Of a stretch of 64,000 nt of DNA, positions 25,482 to 34,187 are shown in pieces. The notes under the pieces were generated by a model. That model was not told where the DNA came from. It saw only the letters and a program-made list of their open reading frames with translations, and made no database searches. The translations under genes were made by a program, and so were the position numbers. Source of the DNA: Porticoccaceae bacterium. GTDB taxonomy: Bacteria; Pseudomonadota; Gammaproteobacteria; Pseudomonadales; Porticoccaceae. The stretch's first letter is position 1. Each line of letters starts with the position of its first letter. The stretch covers positions 1-64,000 of the forward strand of contig CACEBC010000005.1 of assembly GCA_902557735.1 (NCBI GenBank), read 5' to 3'.

Positions 25482-25970
25482 TTAATAAGTCTTCGAATCA
25501 TCAGATCCTTCGAGCCAATCTTTGAGGTTGATATGATTTATAAGAAGAGGCATACGGTGATGTATCATTGAAATCTTTTCGCTGGCTTTTATCGTCACTA
25601 TCGCACAACCTTTTCCGTAGTTGTTGTCTGCATAGATGCCGGCAAAGAAGAGAATGTCGTCGTTTGCATGAAAGTAGTAGGGGGCCTTTAAGTTTTCTTG
25701 ATTTGACCATTCGTGCCATCCATCGGCAAGAATCAGACATCTTTTCGACTCCCGAAAACTGGATTTTTCATTAAGCGTCTCATATCGAGCATTGATTAAA
25801 TTGATTGGTTTACTGGCCCAATGAGGGTTGAAACCCCAACGCATGAAGTCAGTATGGTGGGTTATAGTGAGGATGTCATCAGACGGCACTGCATTGAAGT
25901 TGGGCTCAACTTCCAAACCAAATTGGCTTGCGATGCTCGCGGTGTTTCTGAGGGTGAATCTGCCGCAAAT
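25482..25970 (-). CDS. yedK: SRAP-domain (YedK/HMCES-like) abasic-site protein, apparent ATT start
   Basis: A 162-residue SRAP protein. The family crosslinks to abasic sites in single-stranded DNA through Cys2 exposed after Met1 removal. The other key residues are visible: Asn in LINARYET, Glu in ADGWHEW and His in SMIHHRMP. The essential N-terminus CGRFTLRN is present in frame, but the codon before Cys is ATT (25970-25968). No ATG, GTG or TTG lies in frame between there and the upstream TAA. The first standard start is a TTG (Leu) at 25916, which would delete Cys2. Either ATT is used as a rare start, as in infC, or the gene has lost its start. Length is short compared with about 220 residues for E. 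coli YedK. Confidence 0.75.
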   Translation of the reverse strand: MCGRFTLRNTASIASQFGLEVEPNFNAVPSDDILTITHHTDFMRWGFNPHWASKPINLINARYETLNEKSSFRESKRCLILADGWHEWSNQENLKAPYYFHANDDILFFAGIYADNNYGKGCAIVTIKASEKISMIHHRMPLLINHINLKDWLEGSDDSKTY

Positions 25971-26054
25971 GGGAATATGTCGACGTTGATCTGAGAGTTT
26001 ATTTCTGCCATAACTTTCCGTTTAGTAAGAATTACGGATACTAACTTCTTTAGT

Positions 26055-26651
26055 TTAGTTTAGTTTCGATAGGATCACCTCGATGAATTGGATGCGATCT
26101 TGACCGAAGAACATCTCATTATCGACGAAGAATGTAGGCACGCCAAACACACCTCTCTTAATCGCATCTTCTGTGTTTGCAACTAAAGCGTCTTTTATTT
26201 CTTGAACTTTCGTCGCTTCAATAATTTCTTGTCCGTTCAAGTCGGCTGCTGCAAGCGTTGCGTCAACCTCCGCTAGCACACCCAGATTTTTCTTGCGAAC
26301 CCAAATAGACTCGAAAACCGCATCTAGATAACGCTCTAAAATATTGTTTTGCTGAGCAAATACTGCGCCTCTCATTAGAGTAAGTGTGTTGATTGGAAAA
26401 TGAGGGTTGAGGTTAAGCGGGATCCCGTAGAGCTTTGCAAATCTTGGTAAATCGAATTTGCCCATATATTGCCCTTTGGCTGGCACCATGGCTGGTGAGC
26501 TATTCCCTGTGGACTTGAAAACACCGCCCAAGAGTATTGGTATGAATTGGAGGTCGAAGTCATATATTTTTTTTAGTTGGTCAAGCCTGTGATATGCCAA
26601 ATAGGCGGTAGGACTGCCAACATCAAAATAAAATTGGATACATTTTTTCAT
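26055..26651 (-). CDS. DsbA-fold 2-hydroxychromene-2-carboxylate isomerase-like protein
   Basis: A 198-residue protein of the HCCA isomerase/kappa-GST branch of the thioredoxin superfamily. The N-terminal QFYFDVGSPTAYLAYHRL holds the Ser at the place of the redox Cys. PILLGGVFKSTGN follows near residue 39, then an inserted helical domain, and the thioredoxin fold resumes with RGVFGVPTFFVDNEMFFGQDR near 166-186. The family includes glutathione-dependent isomerases of naphthalene breakdown but also many uncharacterised proteins. There is no oxygenase next to it, so an aromatic role is open. AAGGA lies upstream of the ATG. Confidence 0.85.
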   Translation of the reverse strand: MKKCIQFYFDVGSPTAYLAYHRLDQLKKIYDFDLQFIPILLGGVFKSTGNSSPAMVPAKGQYMGKFDLPRFAKLYGIPLNLNPHFPINTLTLMRGAVFAQQNNILERYLDAVFESIWVRKKNLGVLAEVDATLAAADLNGQEIIEATKVQEIKDALVANTEDAIKRGVFGVPTFFVDNEMFFGQDRIQFIEVILSKLN

Positions 26652-26767
26652 CGTAAATCCTTGGTTATTATTTGTATTATATAACGTGTTGAATTTGAAG
26701 CACTACACAGGATTAGGCATTTTTGGAACCTTCAGTCACCGTTTTATCTTAATCTAGCGAAACAGAT

Positions 26768-27232
26768 TTAATAGCGATTCCATATATCAAATTTTTTCCA
26801 CGCCCTGCAGCTTGTTTCTTGCATTAAGCTCTCACCGAAATCACTCCCTTTAATCTCGCAATACGCGACAAAGCGGTCATAGCTTTTTGCACCGGTTAAG
26901 AAACAGATAGCCTGAGAGCCCAGGAATTCCTGCGCCACGCTCTTAGCCAAGTCACCCTCTATGCTGCCGACCTCTGGGCAGTCCAGCGCCGCTAATCGAA
27001 TTGGTATTTGAGCGACTTCAATAGTATCGCCATCTCTGACATGCGTGATCACTCCAGTCAGAATATTCTGTACTCGTTCCTGCTCAGTTAGGGATCGCTC
27101 AGGATTCATCTGAGATATTGACTCTGACTCAAGCCCATCCGCAGTTAGAGGGAGAGATGGAAAACAGATCAACGCGAAGAATAACCATGGACAAAATCTG
27201 CAATTCAATGTTTTTACCAGCCGTAAAATCAT
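26768..27232 (-). CDS. Secreted SNase-like (thermonuclease family) nuclease
   Basis: A 154-residue staphylococcal-nuclease-fold protein. An N-terminal hydrophobic segment ending near LPLTADG suggests secretion to the periplasm. The domain begins GVITHVRDGDTIEV near residue 60, where the Asp pair binds calcium. IRLAALDCPE near 78 has the catalytic Arg, and YDRFVAYC near 118 has the second Arg. The end (LMQETSCRAWKKFDIWNRY) matches the family's C-terminal helix. The domain is complete but minimal. It would hydrolyse DNA or RNA outside the cytoplasm. It stands alone, 145 bases from the nucleosidase gene. Confidence 0.82.
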   Translation of the reverse strand: MILRLVKTLNCRFCPWLFFALICFPSLPLTADGLESESISQMNPERSLTEQERVQNILTGVITHVRDGDTIEVAQIPIRLAALDCPEVGSIEGDLAKSVAQEFLGSQAICFLTGAKSYDRFVAYCEIKGSDFGESLMQETSCRAWKKFDIWNRY

Positions 27233-27377
27233 CTTTTACCCTCCTTTTTGATGAAGATAGACTATCCATCTGTCTGACGAGACCCAAAGTCATCCATGTG
27301 ATTGCGGAAACAGCCGGTGAGATAATTTCTGACCCAAACATTGATAGCATTTAACGACCAATAGACGACACAAACTG

Positions 27378-27935
27378 TCAATACACGTTTGATAAGAGTT
27401 GACTACGGAAGAGCTTCGCGCCTTCTGCCATTCGCTCATTCCAATCAATTTTTGCTTTCCCATCAGCATTGTCAGAGACGAATTTATAGCAATAAAAGTC
27501 CAGATTCTTATGTTTACATACCTTCGCAAGTGCATATGCCTCCATATCAACTAGATCAGTTTTTAGATTTGGGGGGGTTGTGACAAATTGATCGCCAGTA
27601 CCGCAGCTCAAACCCGCATGCCCTAAATCTAAAGCGATGCCTTGCTCAAATGGCGTTTGGCCTAGCTGGAAGTCGAGCGCCCTAGCATCCATATCTCTTT
27701 GAAATAATTGAGTTACCTCGTAAAGCCCTGTCAACTCTTCTCGTAGGGAACCTGCAGTGCCATAATTAACTACAGTTCTAGGCCTAAATGCAGTGACTGC
27801 GTCACACAGAGCCATAGTTGCATTAATTTTTCCTACGCCACTGTAAACAATGCGCCAATCTGGCAATAAATCGTTCGATAATTCAGCCTCTAGTGCCACG
27901 ACGATAAGTGTGTCAGCTTGACGGAACTTATTCAT
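27378..27935 (-). CDS. Nucleoside phosphorylase-fold nucleosidase (MTA/SAH nucleosidase-like)
   Basis: A 185-residue PNP/UDP phosphorylase-family protein, shorter than typical MTA/SAH nucleosidase (about 230). It shows IVVALEAEL near residue 11, YSGVGKINA near 31-39, NYGTAGSL near 58, and the purine/ribose region LVDMEAYALAKVC near 133 with the conserved Glu of MEA. KFVSDNADG follows near 156, with the Asp that protonates the leaving base. It would split adenine from methylthioadenosine or a similar nucleoside. ATG 27935 overlaps the stop of the upstream apt gene by eight bases, so the two are coupled: adenine released here would be salvaged by Apt. Futalosine hydrolase is an alternative. Confidence 0.82.
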   Translation of the reverse strand: MNKFRQADTLIVVALEAELSNDLLPDWRIVYSGVGKINATMALCDAVTAFRPRTVVNYGTAGSLREELTGLYEVTQLFQRDMDARALDFQLGQTPFEQGIALDLGHAGLSCGTGDQFVTTPPNLKTDLVDMEAYALAKVCKHKNLDFYCYKFVSDNADGKAKIDWNERMAEGAKLFRSQLLSNVY

Positions 27936-28455
27936 CATATGCTTTTAATGCAATTATTGGCAGGTCAAGTTTTTCCCTACCGTTTAATGCTAACAACTCA
28001 ATTACAACTGCACAGGCAATGACGTTTGCGCGTTGCTCCACTAAAAGGGATTTGGCAGCTGCGAGCGTTCCACCAGTGGCCAAGAGGTCATCAACGATAA
28101 GTACATTTCTTTCCTCTAATCCAGCCTGTTTTTGAAGAGTAAGCTCAGAAGAACCGTACTCAAGGTCATACCTCTTGAAAGCTAGGTCTCCAGGTAATTT
28201 TCCCGGTTTTCGGATCATTAAAGAACCAACTTTTAATCGCATTGCCAGCAAAGTAGAGAAAAGAAAACCTCGGGATTCAATCCCTGCGATCATGTCGATG
28301 TTATAGCATGATAGTGATTCCTCGAACCTATCGATGGCCGCCGTCATCCCTTCTTGCGAAGCAAGCAACGGGCTTATGTCTCTGAACAATATACCTTGTG
28401 TCGGGAAATCAGCATAGTTAGAGATGTAGGTGCCAAAATCAGTTTTTGGTTCCAC
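27928..28455 (-). CDS. apt: Adenine phosphoribosyltransferase
   Basis: A 175-residue type I phosphoribosyltransferase converting adenine and PRPP to AMP. Family features are FPTQGILFRDISPLL near residues 17-31, IAGIESRGFLFS near 55-66, the flexible RKPGKLPG loop near 82-89, and the PRPP signature VLIVDDLLATGGTL near 117-130. Length is standard. It is first in a two-gene adenine salvage unit with the nucleosidase downstream. It is divergent from the amidohydrolase at 28718 across about 260 bases. Confidence 0.95.
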   Translation of the reverse strand: MEPKTDFGTYISNYADFPTQGILFRDISPLLASQEGMTAAIDRFEESLSCYNIDMIAGIESRGFLFSTLLAMRLKVGSLMIRKPGKLPGDLAFKRYDLEYGSSELTLQKQAGLEERNVLIVDDLLATGGTLAAAKSLLVEQRANVIACAVVIELLALNGREKLDLPIIALKAYDE

Positions 28456-28717
28456 GATTACAAGGACTCATTAGTTTTAAAGGTTCTCAATATCAGGTTC
28501 AACAGGGCTCGAATCGAGGGATGTGAATTTTCTTGAAAGCGTTTGGAACATCCTGACCGATTCTCGTAAGTCTATTCTATGCCAGCACCTCTGGCAAATC
28601 ACTTGGTTGACGGCTCTTAATGAAATCTACACCGCTTTTGGGGTTGAGTAATAGATTTGACAGTTAAAGTGTAGCTGCATGATCATACGTGGTGCGCATG
28701 TGGAAATCGGAGAATAT

Positions 28718-30547
28718 ATGAAATTAGGCAGGGAATTATTTACTGGATGGTGTTTGCCTTTGATTTTAGTTCTCAATCTAACTGGGTGTGTCCAACATCC
28801 GCCAAAGGGTCTGTCCGAGAAAGCTTTGATTAGTCTTGCAGATACAATCTTTTTCAATGGAGAGGTCTACACAGTTGATGCTAATCGTTCATGGGCCGAT
28901 GCTGTTGCTATTCGAGGCGACAAAATAATCTTTGTGGGTAGCGATAAAGATGCGCTGAATTACGCAGATGAAAACACGAGAGTGATTGATCTTCAGGGAA
29001 AGATGATGCTTCCCGGTTTTCAGGATGCGCATGTTCACCCGATCGAGGCAGGCATGGCGTATCTTGGATGCAGTTTGCACGCTGGACTCTCGGTAGAGGA
29101 CTACGTCAAACTTGTAGCTCAGTGCGCAGAGGATTCGCCAGAAGCACCTTTCATTGATGGTGGAGGTTGGACAATGGATCTGTTCAAGAATGGTTTGCCG
29201 GATAAGAGGTTGCTTGATGCCGTGGTGTCTGATAAACCTGTGATATTGAAATCGGCCTCGGGTCATCAGATTTGGGTTAATTCAAAAATGCTTGAGTTAG
29301 CTGGCATAGATTCCTCCACCATTGATCCGCCTCGAGGCAGAATAGATAGGTATCAGGGTTCAAAAGAGCCCAGCGGCTCGTTGCAAGAAAATAGCGCGAT
29401 GAATCTTATTTTCAATAAAAGGCCACGGTACTCAGAAGCACAGATGACGGCGGCACTTAAATTTGGGCAGCAATATCTAAACCAGTATGGTGTGACAACT
29501 GTTCAAGATGCCCTTTTGAAGCTTGATGGCAATGAGGCATATGTTGGTGGACCAACATATTTGGCTATGGATCGAGCTGGTGATTTAACTCTCAGAGTAA
29601 TTGGCGCCCTCGTATGGAACACCGATCTTGGCTTGGAGCAACTGGATAGAATAATTGATGCCCGAGAGAAATTTAGGACTCGGAGATTCTCGGCTCCTTC
29701 AGTTAAAATCTGGCTCGATGGCGTTTTAGAGGTTCATACCGCAGCCCTTCTCGAGCCATATCTAGATCGGAATGACGATCATCGAGGAAGTTTGCTGATA
29801 AACCCGGCGATGCTGGATGAAATTATCGCTCGTCTCGATGACTTGAAATTTCAAATACATTTTCACGCCATCGGGGATCGAGCAATTCGTCAATCGCTTG
29901 ATTCTCTCGCGAACGCTAGGGCAACCAATGGCATCCGAGATAGTCGGCATCATCTTTCGCACATTCAACTCTTTGATCCAGATGATATTCCGAGGCTCCG
30001 CGAGTTGGATGCAGTAGCAAATTTCCAACCTTATTGGGCTTGGCCTGATAAATTCATTACTGAGTTGACGATTCCTAAACTAGGAAAAGAGCGAAGTAGG
30101 TGGTTATACCCTATCAAAAGCATCCTTGATTCGGGCGCTGTAATTGCGTTTGGAAGTGACTGGTTTGTAACATCCGGTAACCCCCTGTTGGGAATAGAGA
30201 CTGCTTTGACACGAAGAAATCCCCTGAGTGATGGGGATCAAGAGGCGCTGGACACGTCGAACGCTGAGCTTGATGAGATTGTTCGACAGTTCGTAGATCA
30301 TGAGCGAATAGGTTTGGCAGATGCGATCGCGGCATACACTATCAATGGTGCATATGTTAATTTTATGGAAGAGGTGTCTGGGTCAATAGAGATTGGTAAA
30401 TTAGCAGATATTATCGTCTTGGACCGCAATCTTTTTGACATTCGCCCACATGAGATCTCAGAAGTTCAGGTTCTTCTCACACTCTTGGATGGGAAACCTG
30501 TTTACGGAGACTGGCAATTAGGCCCAATAAAAAAGACGGCTCTATAA
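28718..30547 (+). CDS. Amidohydrolase-family lipoprotein (YtcJ-like)
   Basis: A 609-residue exported metal-dependent hydrolase. ATG 28718, with GGAGA five bases upstream, gives a lipoprotein signal with lipobox LTGC near residues 20-23. The frame is open further upstream but that would spoil the signal. Domain order is that of the YtcJ/AepA group of the amidohydrolase superfamily: IFFNGEVYTVD, then PGFQDAHVHP near residue 98 with metal His residues, FHAIGDRAI near 385, SHIQLFDP, AFGSDWFVTSGNP near 480 with the Asp, and a late GSIEIGKLADIIVLDR. It would deacylate or hydrolyse an amide in the periplasm or outer membrane; the substrate is unknown. Confidence 0.9.
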   Translation: MKLGRELFTGWCLPLILVLNLTGCVQHPPKGLSEKALISLADTIFFNGEVYTVDANRSWADAVAIRGDKIIFVGSDKDALNYADENTRVIDLQGKMMLPGFQDAHVHPIEAGMAYLGCSLHAGLSVEDYVKLVAQCAEDSPEAPFIDGGGWTMDLFKNGLPDKRLLDAVVSDKPVILKSASGHQIWVNSKMLELAGIDSSTIDPPRGRIDRYQGSKEPSGSLQENSAMNLIFNKRPRYSEAQMTAALKFGQQYLNQYGVTTVQDALLKLDGNEAYVGGPTYLAMDRAGDLTLRVIGALVWNTDLGLEQLDRIIDAREKFRTRRFSAPSVKIWLDGVLEVHTAALLEPYLDRNDDHRGSLLINPAMLDEIIARLDDLKFQIHFHAIGDRAIRQSLDSLANARATNGIRDSRHHLSHIQLFDPDDIPRLRELDAVANFQPYWAWPDKFITELTIPKLGKERSRWLYPIKSILDSGAVIAFGSDWFVTSGNPLLGIETALTRRNPLSDGDQEALDTSNAELDEIVRQFVDHERIGLADAIAAYTINGAYVNFMEEVSGSIEIGKLADIIVLDRNLFDIRPHEISEVQVLLTLLDGKPVYGDWQLGPIKKTAL

Positions 30548-30565
30548 GCAAACAACACGCCAACT

Positions 30566-30600
30566 GTGGAGTATGACTCACGCTTTTTATTATTATTTGA
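30566..30600 (+). terminator. Possible intrinsic terminator after the amidohydrolase
   Basis: GTGGAGT, loop ATG, then ACTCAC forms a six-pair stem with one bulged G at 30566-30581. GC and a T-rich tract (CTTTTTATTATTATTT) follow. It begins 19 bases after the stop codon. The stem is short, so the call is modest. Confidence 0.4.
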
Positions 30601-30724
30601 TTTGGGATCGTGGGTGAATTTTAATTGGTTTTGACTTGCCCTCGATGTTATAAGTGATGTAGATTCATTCACGCAACTTTTAGACCAAAATCCAGAGCGC
30701 TCGAATTGTCTGCAGATCCCATCC

Positions 30725-32503
30725 GTGAAACTATCTAGTTACGATCTTGATCCTGAAACAAAGATCAACTGGAAGGTGTTCAGTCTGATCGCTCCGTTCC
30801 TTGTTGAGCATAGAATCCGTATTGGTTTTGCGCTTATATGCCTTGTTGCCTCAAAGGGAGCAAGCGTTTCAGCGCCCTTCGTTTTAAAGCATATTATTGA
30901 TGATCTTTCGGAAGGTGGGGTCTCTGATCTCGTATTAATCCCATTGTCACTGATTCTAATTTATGGGTTTGCTAGGTTCTCAATGATTCTTCTTGGAGAA
31001 ATAAGAGACACAATTTTTGGCCGAGTGACTGAGAGAGCTATGCGTAAGATTGGGCTGAAGGTGTTTAAGCACCTCCATAATCTTGACTTAGAATTTCATT
31101 TGGAACGAAGAACCGGAGGGTTGTCTCGAGATATTGAGCGGGGAATTAATGGCATAAGCTTTCTCATGAGGTTTTTCGTTTTTAATATAGTTCCGACCTT
31201 ATTGGAAATTCTTTTAGTCGCTGGGCTGCTGTTCTATAATTATGGCGCACCGTTTGCAGTAATTATATTGCTAGCGGTCATGGCATACATATCATTCTCT
31301 TTGGCAACCACCGACTGGCGTACCCAATTTGTTAGACAAACTGCCAGGGCTGATTCTAAAGCCAATACTATTTGTGTTGAAAGTCTACTTAATTATGAGA
31401 CGGTCAAGTATTTTTCCAACGAAGATTACGAAGCTAATAGGTATGATAATTCATTAGAGCGATGGGAATCAGCTAAGCGAAAGGATCGGCTCTCGCTATT
31501 AGGCCTCAACTCAGGGCAAGCCCTTATTATTGCTATCGCAATGGTTCTTCTGATGTGGCTAGCAGCAGAACGGGTGCAAGACGAGACCATGACTATCGGC
31601 GATTTTGTTTTAGTCAATGCGTTCATGGTGCAGTTATTTATGCCTCTAAATTTCCTCGGTTTTGTCTACCGAGAAATTAAAGGATGGTCTGCAAATATAG
31701 AAAATATGTTCGCTCTTCTGGCGGTGGAACCTAAATTAGATCTCAACACTAATGCCTCAGATTTAGAATTGGCTCGCGGAGTTGTAAGCTTTAATTGTGT
31801 TTCATTCAGCTACAATAAGAATCGTCCGATATTGCGAGAAATAAACTTTTCAATGATGCCCGGACAGCAAACTGCCATTGTGGGCGCAAGTGGTGTTGGT
31901 AAATCCACGTTAATTAAACTTTTGTTTCGTTTTTATGATCCGGATTCAGGCCGGATACTGATTGATAACCAGGATATAAAAAAAGTGAATATAAATAGCC
32001 TCAGGAGAGTGGTCGGCATAGTCCCTCAAGATGCGGTGCTTTTTAATGATACGATACTAGAAAATATTCGATATGGGTGTCCAGATGCCTCAGAAAAAGA
32101 CGTCTCCCAGGCGATCGATTTGGCCCATCTCAAAGATTTTATCGAATCTTTACCCGAGGGTTTAGGGACGATTGTTGGAGAAAGAGGTTTAAAATTGTCG
32201 GGCGGCGAGAAACAGCGCGTGACTATTGCTCGAACAATTTTAAAAAATCCGACCATCATTATTTTCGATGAGGCAACATCTTCTTTGGATAGCAAGTCCG
32301 AATCAATGATCTCGGCCGCGTTGAGAGATATATCAAAAAATCGAACATGCATCGTGATCGCTCATCGTCTTTCAACAATTGTTAATGCAGATAAAATTTT
32401 GGTTTTAAAAGATGGCCTTGTTTCTGAAAATGGCACGCATTCACAACTTTTAGCCTTGAAGGGTCACTATCACGAGCTTTGGAAAATCCAAGCCCGCCAG
32501 TAA
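30725..32503 (+). CDS. Atm1/ABCB7-type ABC exporter, fused permease-ATPase
   Basis: A 592-residue half-transporter. Six membrane helices occupy roughly residues 25-320 and include the family segment SVSAPFVLKHIIDDL and FFSNEDYEANRYDNSLERW-like cytosolic loop. The ATPase domain has Walker A GASGVGKST near 390, the Q-loop VPQDAVLF, signature LSGGEKQR near 492, and Walker B IIIFDEATSSLDS near 513. The sequence groups with the Atm1 class that exports glutathione-linked sulfur or metal adducts. The start is GTG 30725, with a weak RBS. It stands alone between two unrelated units. Confidence 0.9.
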   Translation: MKLSSYDLDPETKINWKVFSLIAPFLVEHRIRIGFALICLVASKGASVSAPFVLKHIIDDLSEGGVSDLVLIPLSLILIYGFARFSMILLGEIRDTIFGRVTERAMRKIGLKVFKHLHNLDLEFHLERRTGGLSRDIERGINGISFLMRFFVFNIVPTLLEILLVAGLLFYNYGAPFAVIILLAVMAYISFSLATTDWRTQFVRQTARADSKANTICVESLLNYETVKYFSNEDYEANRYDNSLERWESAKRKDRLSLLGLNSGQALIIAIAMVLLMWLAAERVQDETMTIGDFVLVNAFMVQLFMPLNFLGFVYREIKGWSANIENMFALLAVEPKLDLNTNASDLELARGVVSFNCVSFSYNKNRPILREINFSMMPGQQTAIVGASGVGKSTLIKLLFRFYDPDSGRILIDNQDIKKVNINSLRRVVGIVPQDAVLFNDTILENIRYGCPDASEKDVSQAIDLAHLKDFIESLPEGLGTIVGERGLKLSGGEKQRVTIARTILKNPTIIIFDEATSSLDSKSESMISAALRDISKNRTCIVIAHRLSTIVNADKILVLKDGLVSENGTHSQLLALKGHYHELWKIQARQ

Positions 32504-32662
32504 ATGGTTATTATTTTATAATCGATCAAAAACATCCCGAGGTTGTGATACAGTTATGTCCATCATGACAATGGGGAGATTGCCCCGCACAACTGCTGGA
32601 TAAAAGTTAGTGATTGATGGCGAGCATTTTGTTGTAAATACCGAAAACAATGGGGACTACTG

Positions 32663-33118
32663 ATGGTAAAGTTAGTTGCAGCGATATTCATTGCATCCGT
32701 TATTTCATCTTCTGCGTTAGCTAAAAGCAACGAGGAACAAGCTCAAGCAGTAATTGACACGCGGCAAGGATTGCTCAAAGTAGTTGGGTTCTACATGCAA
32801 CCGATGGTTGGTATGGTTAAGGGCAAAATAAAATATGACGCGATCGTGGTAGAGAAAAATGCGGGTAAAATAGCCGAACTTGCAGCAATGTTACCAGATG
32901 TGTTTGCTCCTGATGTGAGGAACTCTGGTCTGTTGAGCGACAGCCTAGACGGCGCGTGGGAGGACAGAGCGGACTTCGTCGAGAAAGCGAGAAATCTTGC
33001 AATTCGAGCTCAAGTCCTGTCTGATTCGGCTAAGGCGAGTAACATCATGCCCATGAACAAGTTTGGAGATATGGGAAAAGCTTGCAAAAATTGCCATCGA
33101 GCCTACCGTAAAAAATAA
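32663..33118 (+). CDS. Class II cytochrome c (cytochrome c'-like)
   Basis: A 151-residue periplasmic c-type cytochrome. A signal peptide ends at SSALA-KS near residue 21. A four-helix-bundle sequence follows, and the haem site CKNCH is at residues 141-145, close to the C-terminus, as expected for class II cytochromes. The helix-1 axial-ligand region (DTRQGLLKVVGFYMQPM) contains Met residues, which suits a c-556/c'-like protein. GGGGA precedes the ATG. A cytochrome b561 starts 12 bases after its stop, so the two likely form a membrane-to-periplasm electron relay. Confidence 0.9.
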   Translation: MVKLVAAIFIASVISSSALAKSNEEQAQAVIDTRQGLLKVVGFYMQPMVGMVKGKIKYDAIVVEKNAGKIAELAAMLPDVFAPDVRNSGLLSDSLDGAWEDRADFVEKARNLAIRAQVLSDSAKASNIMPMNKFGDMGKACKNCHRAYRKK

Positions 33119-33130
33119 TTGATTTAAAAT

Positions 33131-33820
33131 ATGGATCCTATGCCCAAGAGTGAGACTACTGTGTGGGATACCCCCTTGCGGGTGTTTCACTGGTTATTGG
33201 TTCTATCACTTCTGGGCTCTTGGATCACCTCTCAATATGATGTTTTCCAAACAACTGCCCATTTTTATTTTGGGTATCTAACACTTACGCTGATCATCTT
33301 TCGCCTAATGTGGGGAATATTTGGTTCACATAATTCGCGTTTTATAACGTTCCTGCGAAGGCCAAAGGTCTTAATTCGTTATCTCAGGGGTTTAGACAGT
33401 TTAGATAACTACCCAGGCCATAACCCATTAGGAGGATGGGCAACGGTAATCCTGCTCTTGTTGTTACTTGTTCAAGCAATTACAGGGTTATTCATTAGTG
33501 ATGATATAATTCATGACGGTCCTTATCATTCCAGCGTATCGAACAGAACAGCTGATTTGTTAGCCTCAGTGCACTACTTAAATTTTGATTTACTGTTGAT
33601 AGCATGTGGAATGCATATTTTTGCCGTCATCCTCTATCAATTTATTTTTGGCAAAGATCTAATTTTAGCTATGCTGACCGGCAAAAAGCGTTTGCACATG
33701 CCCCCGAAAAAAGACCTCGGAAAACGTCATATCCAGCAAGGCATGCTATGTTTTATCATCGCGAGTCTGGCCACAACCTTGTTGATCGGACTCGCGCCAG
33801 AGCCGAACGTCGATTTCTGA
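33131..33820 (+). CDS. Cytochrome b561-family membrane protein
   Basis: A 229-residue inner-membrane dihaem cytochrome b. It starts TTVWDTPLRVFHWLLVLSLLGSW, with the first haem His in RVFHW, and has about four to five hydrophobic helices. Haem-ligand histidines are likely in TTAHFYFGY near residue 46, in SVHYLNFDLLL near 137 and in GMHIFAVILYQF near 158. The pattern is that of the b561/Ni-Fe-hydrogenase b subunit family that pairs with small cytochromes c. It is coupled to the cytochrome c' gene just upstream. A start at 33140 is also possible; neither has a clear RBS. Confidence 0.88.
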   Translation: MDPMPKSETTVWDTPLRVFHWLLVLSLLGSWITSQYDVFQTTAHFYFGYLTLTLIIFRLMWGIFGSHNSRFITFLRRPKVLIRYLRGLDSLDNYPGHNPLGGWATVILLLLLLVQAITGLFISDDIIHDGPYHSSVSNRTADLLASVHYLNFDLLLIACGMHIFAVILYQFIFGKDLILAMLTGKKRLHMPPKKDLGKRHIQQGMLCFIIASLATTLLIGLAPEPNVDF

Positions 33821-34187
33821 TTTAACTTGTTTTGTTTTTTTGAGCATGATCAATGTTGGTCAAGTGAGCAACAGGGCTTGCCTGAAGATTTAATTTGTTT
33901 CAAATCTTCGCTTTGTTAGGACTATCAAAGTATGCGTGCTGCAAGAGCTTACAAAGTTTAACTGGTGGGCGTAGCAAATGTTAAATTACACAACTAATTG
34001 GATCTATCTATATGATCATTATAAATTTGTTTCAAGATGATTCAGCGATAGATTTTAAAGATTGGACTGAGTGTATCTGAAATAGAGGCGAATATTATCG
34101 TAGGGCGAATGCGAGGAATTGAAAACCATGCAAAATAGCACGATACGCCATATGATTGCGGAATTGTAATTAGATCAAAGGTGAGTT
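33821..34187. other. Intergenic region with an inverted repeat
   Basis: No convincing gene in 367 bases. GAAGATTT (33884-33891) and AAATCTTC (33902-33909) form a perfect eight-base inverted repeat with a ten-base spacer. There is no clear T tract after it, so it could be a weak terminator for the cytochrome pair or a regulator site. The sulfatase RBS (AAAGGTGAG) lies at the right end. Confidence 0.45.
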
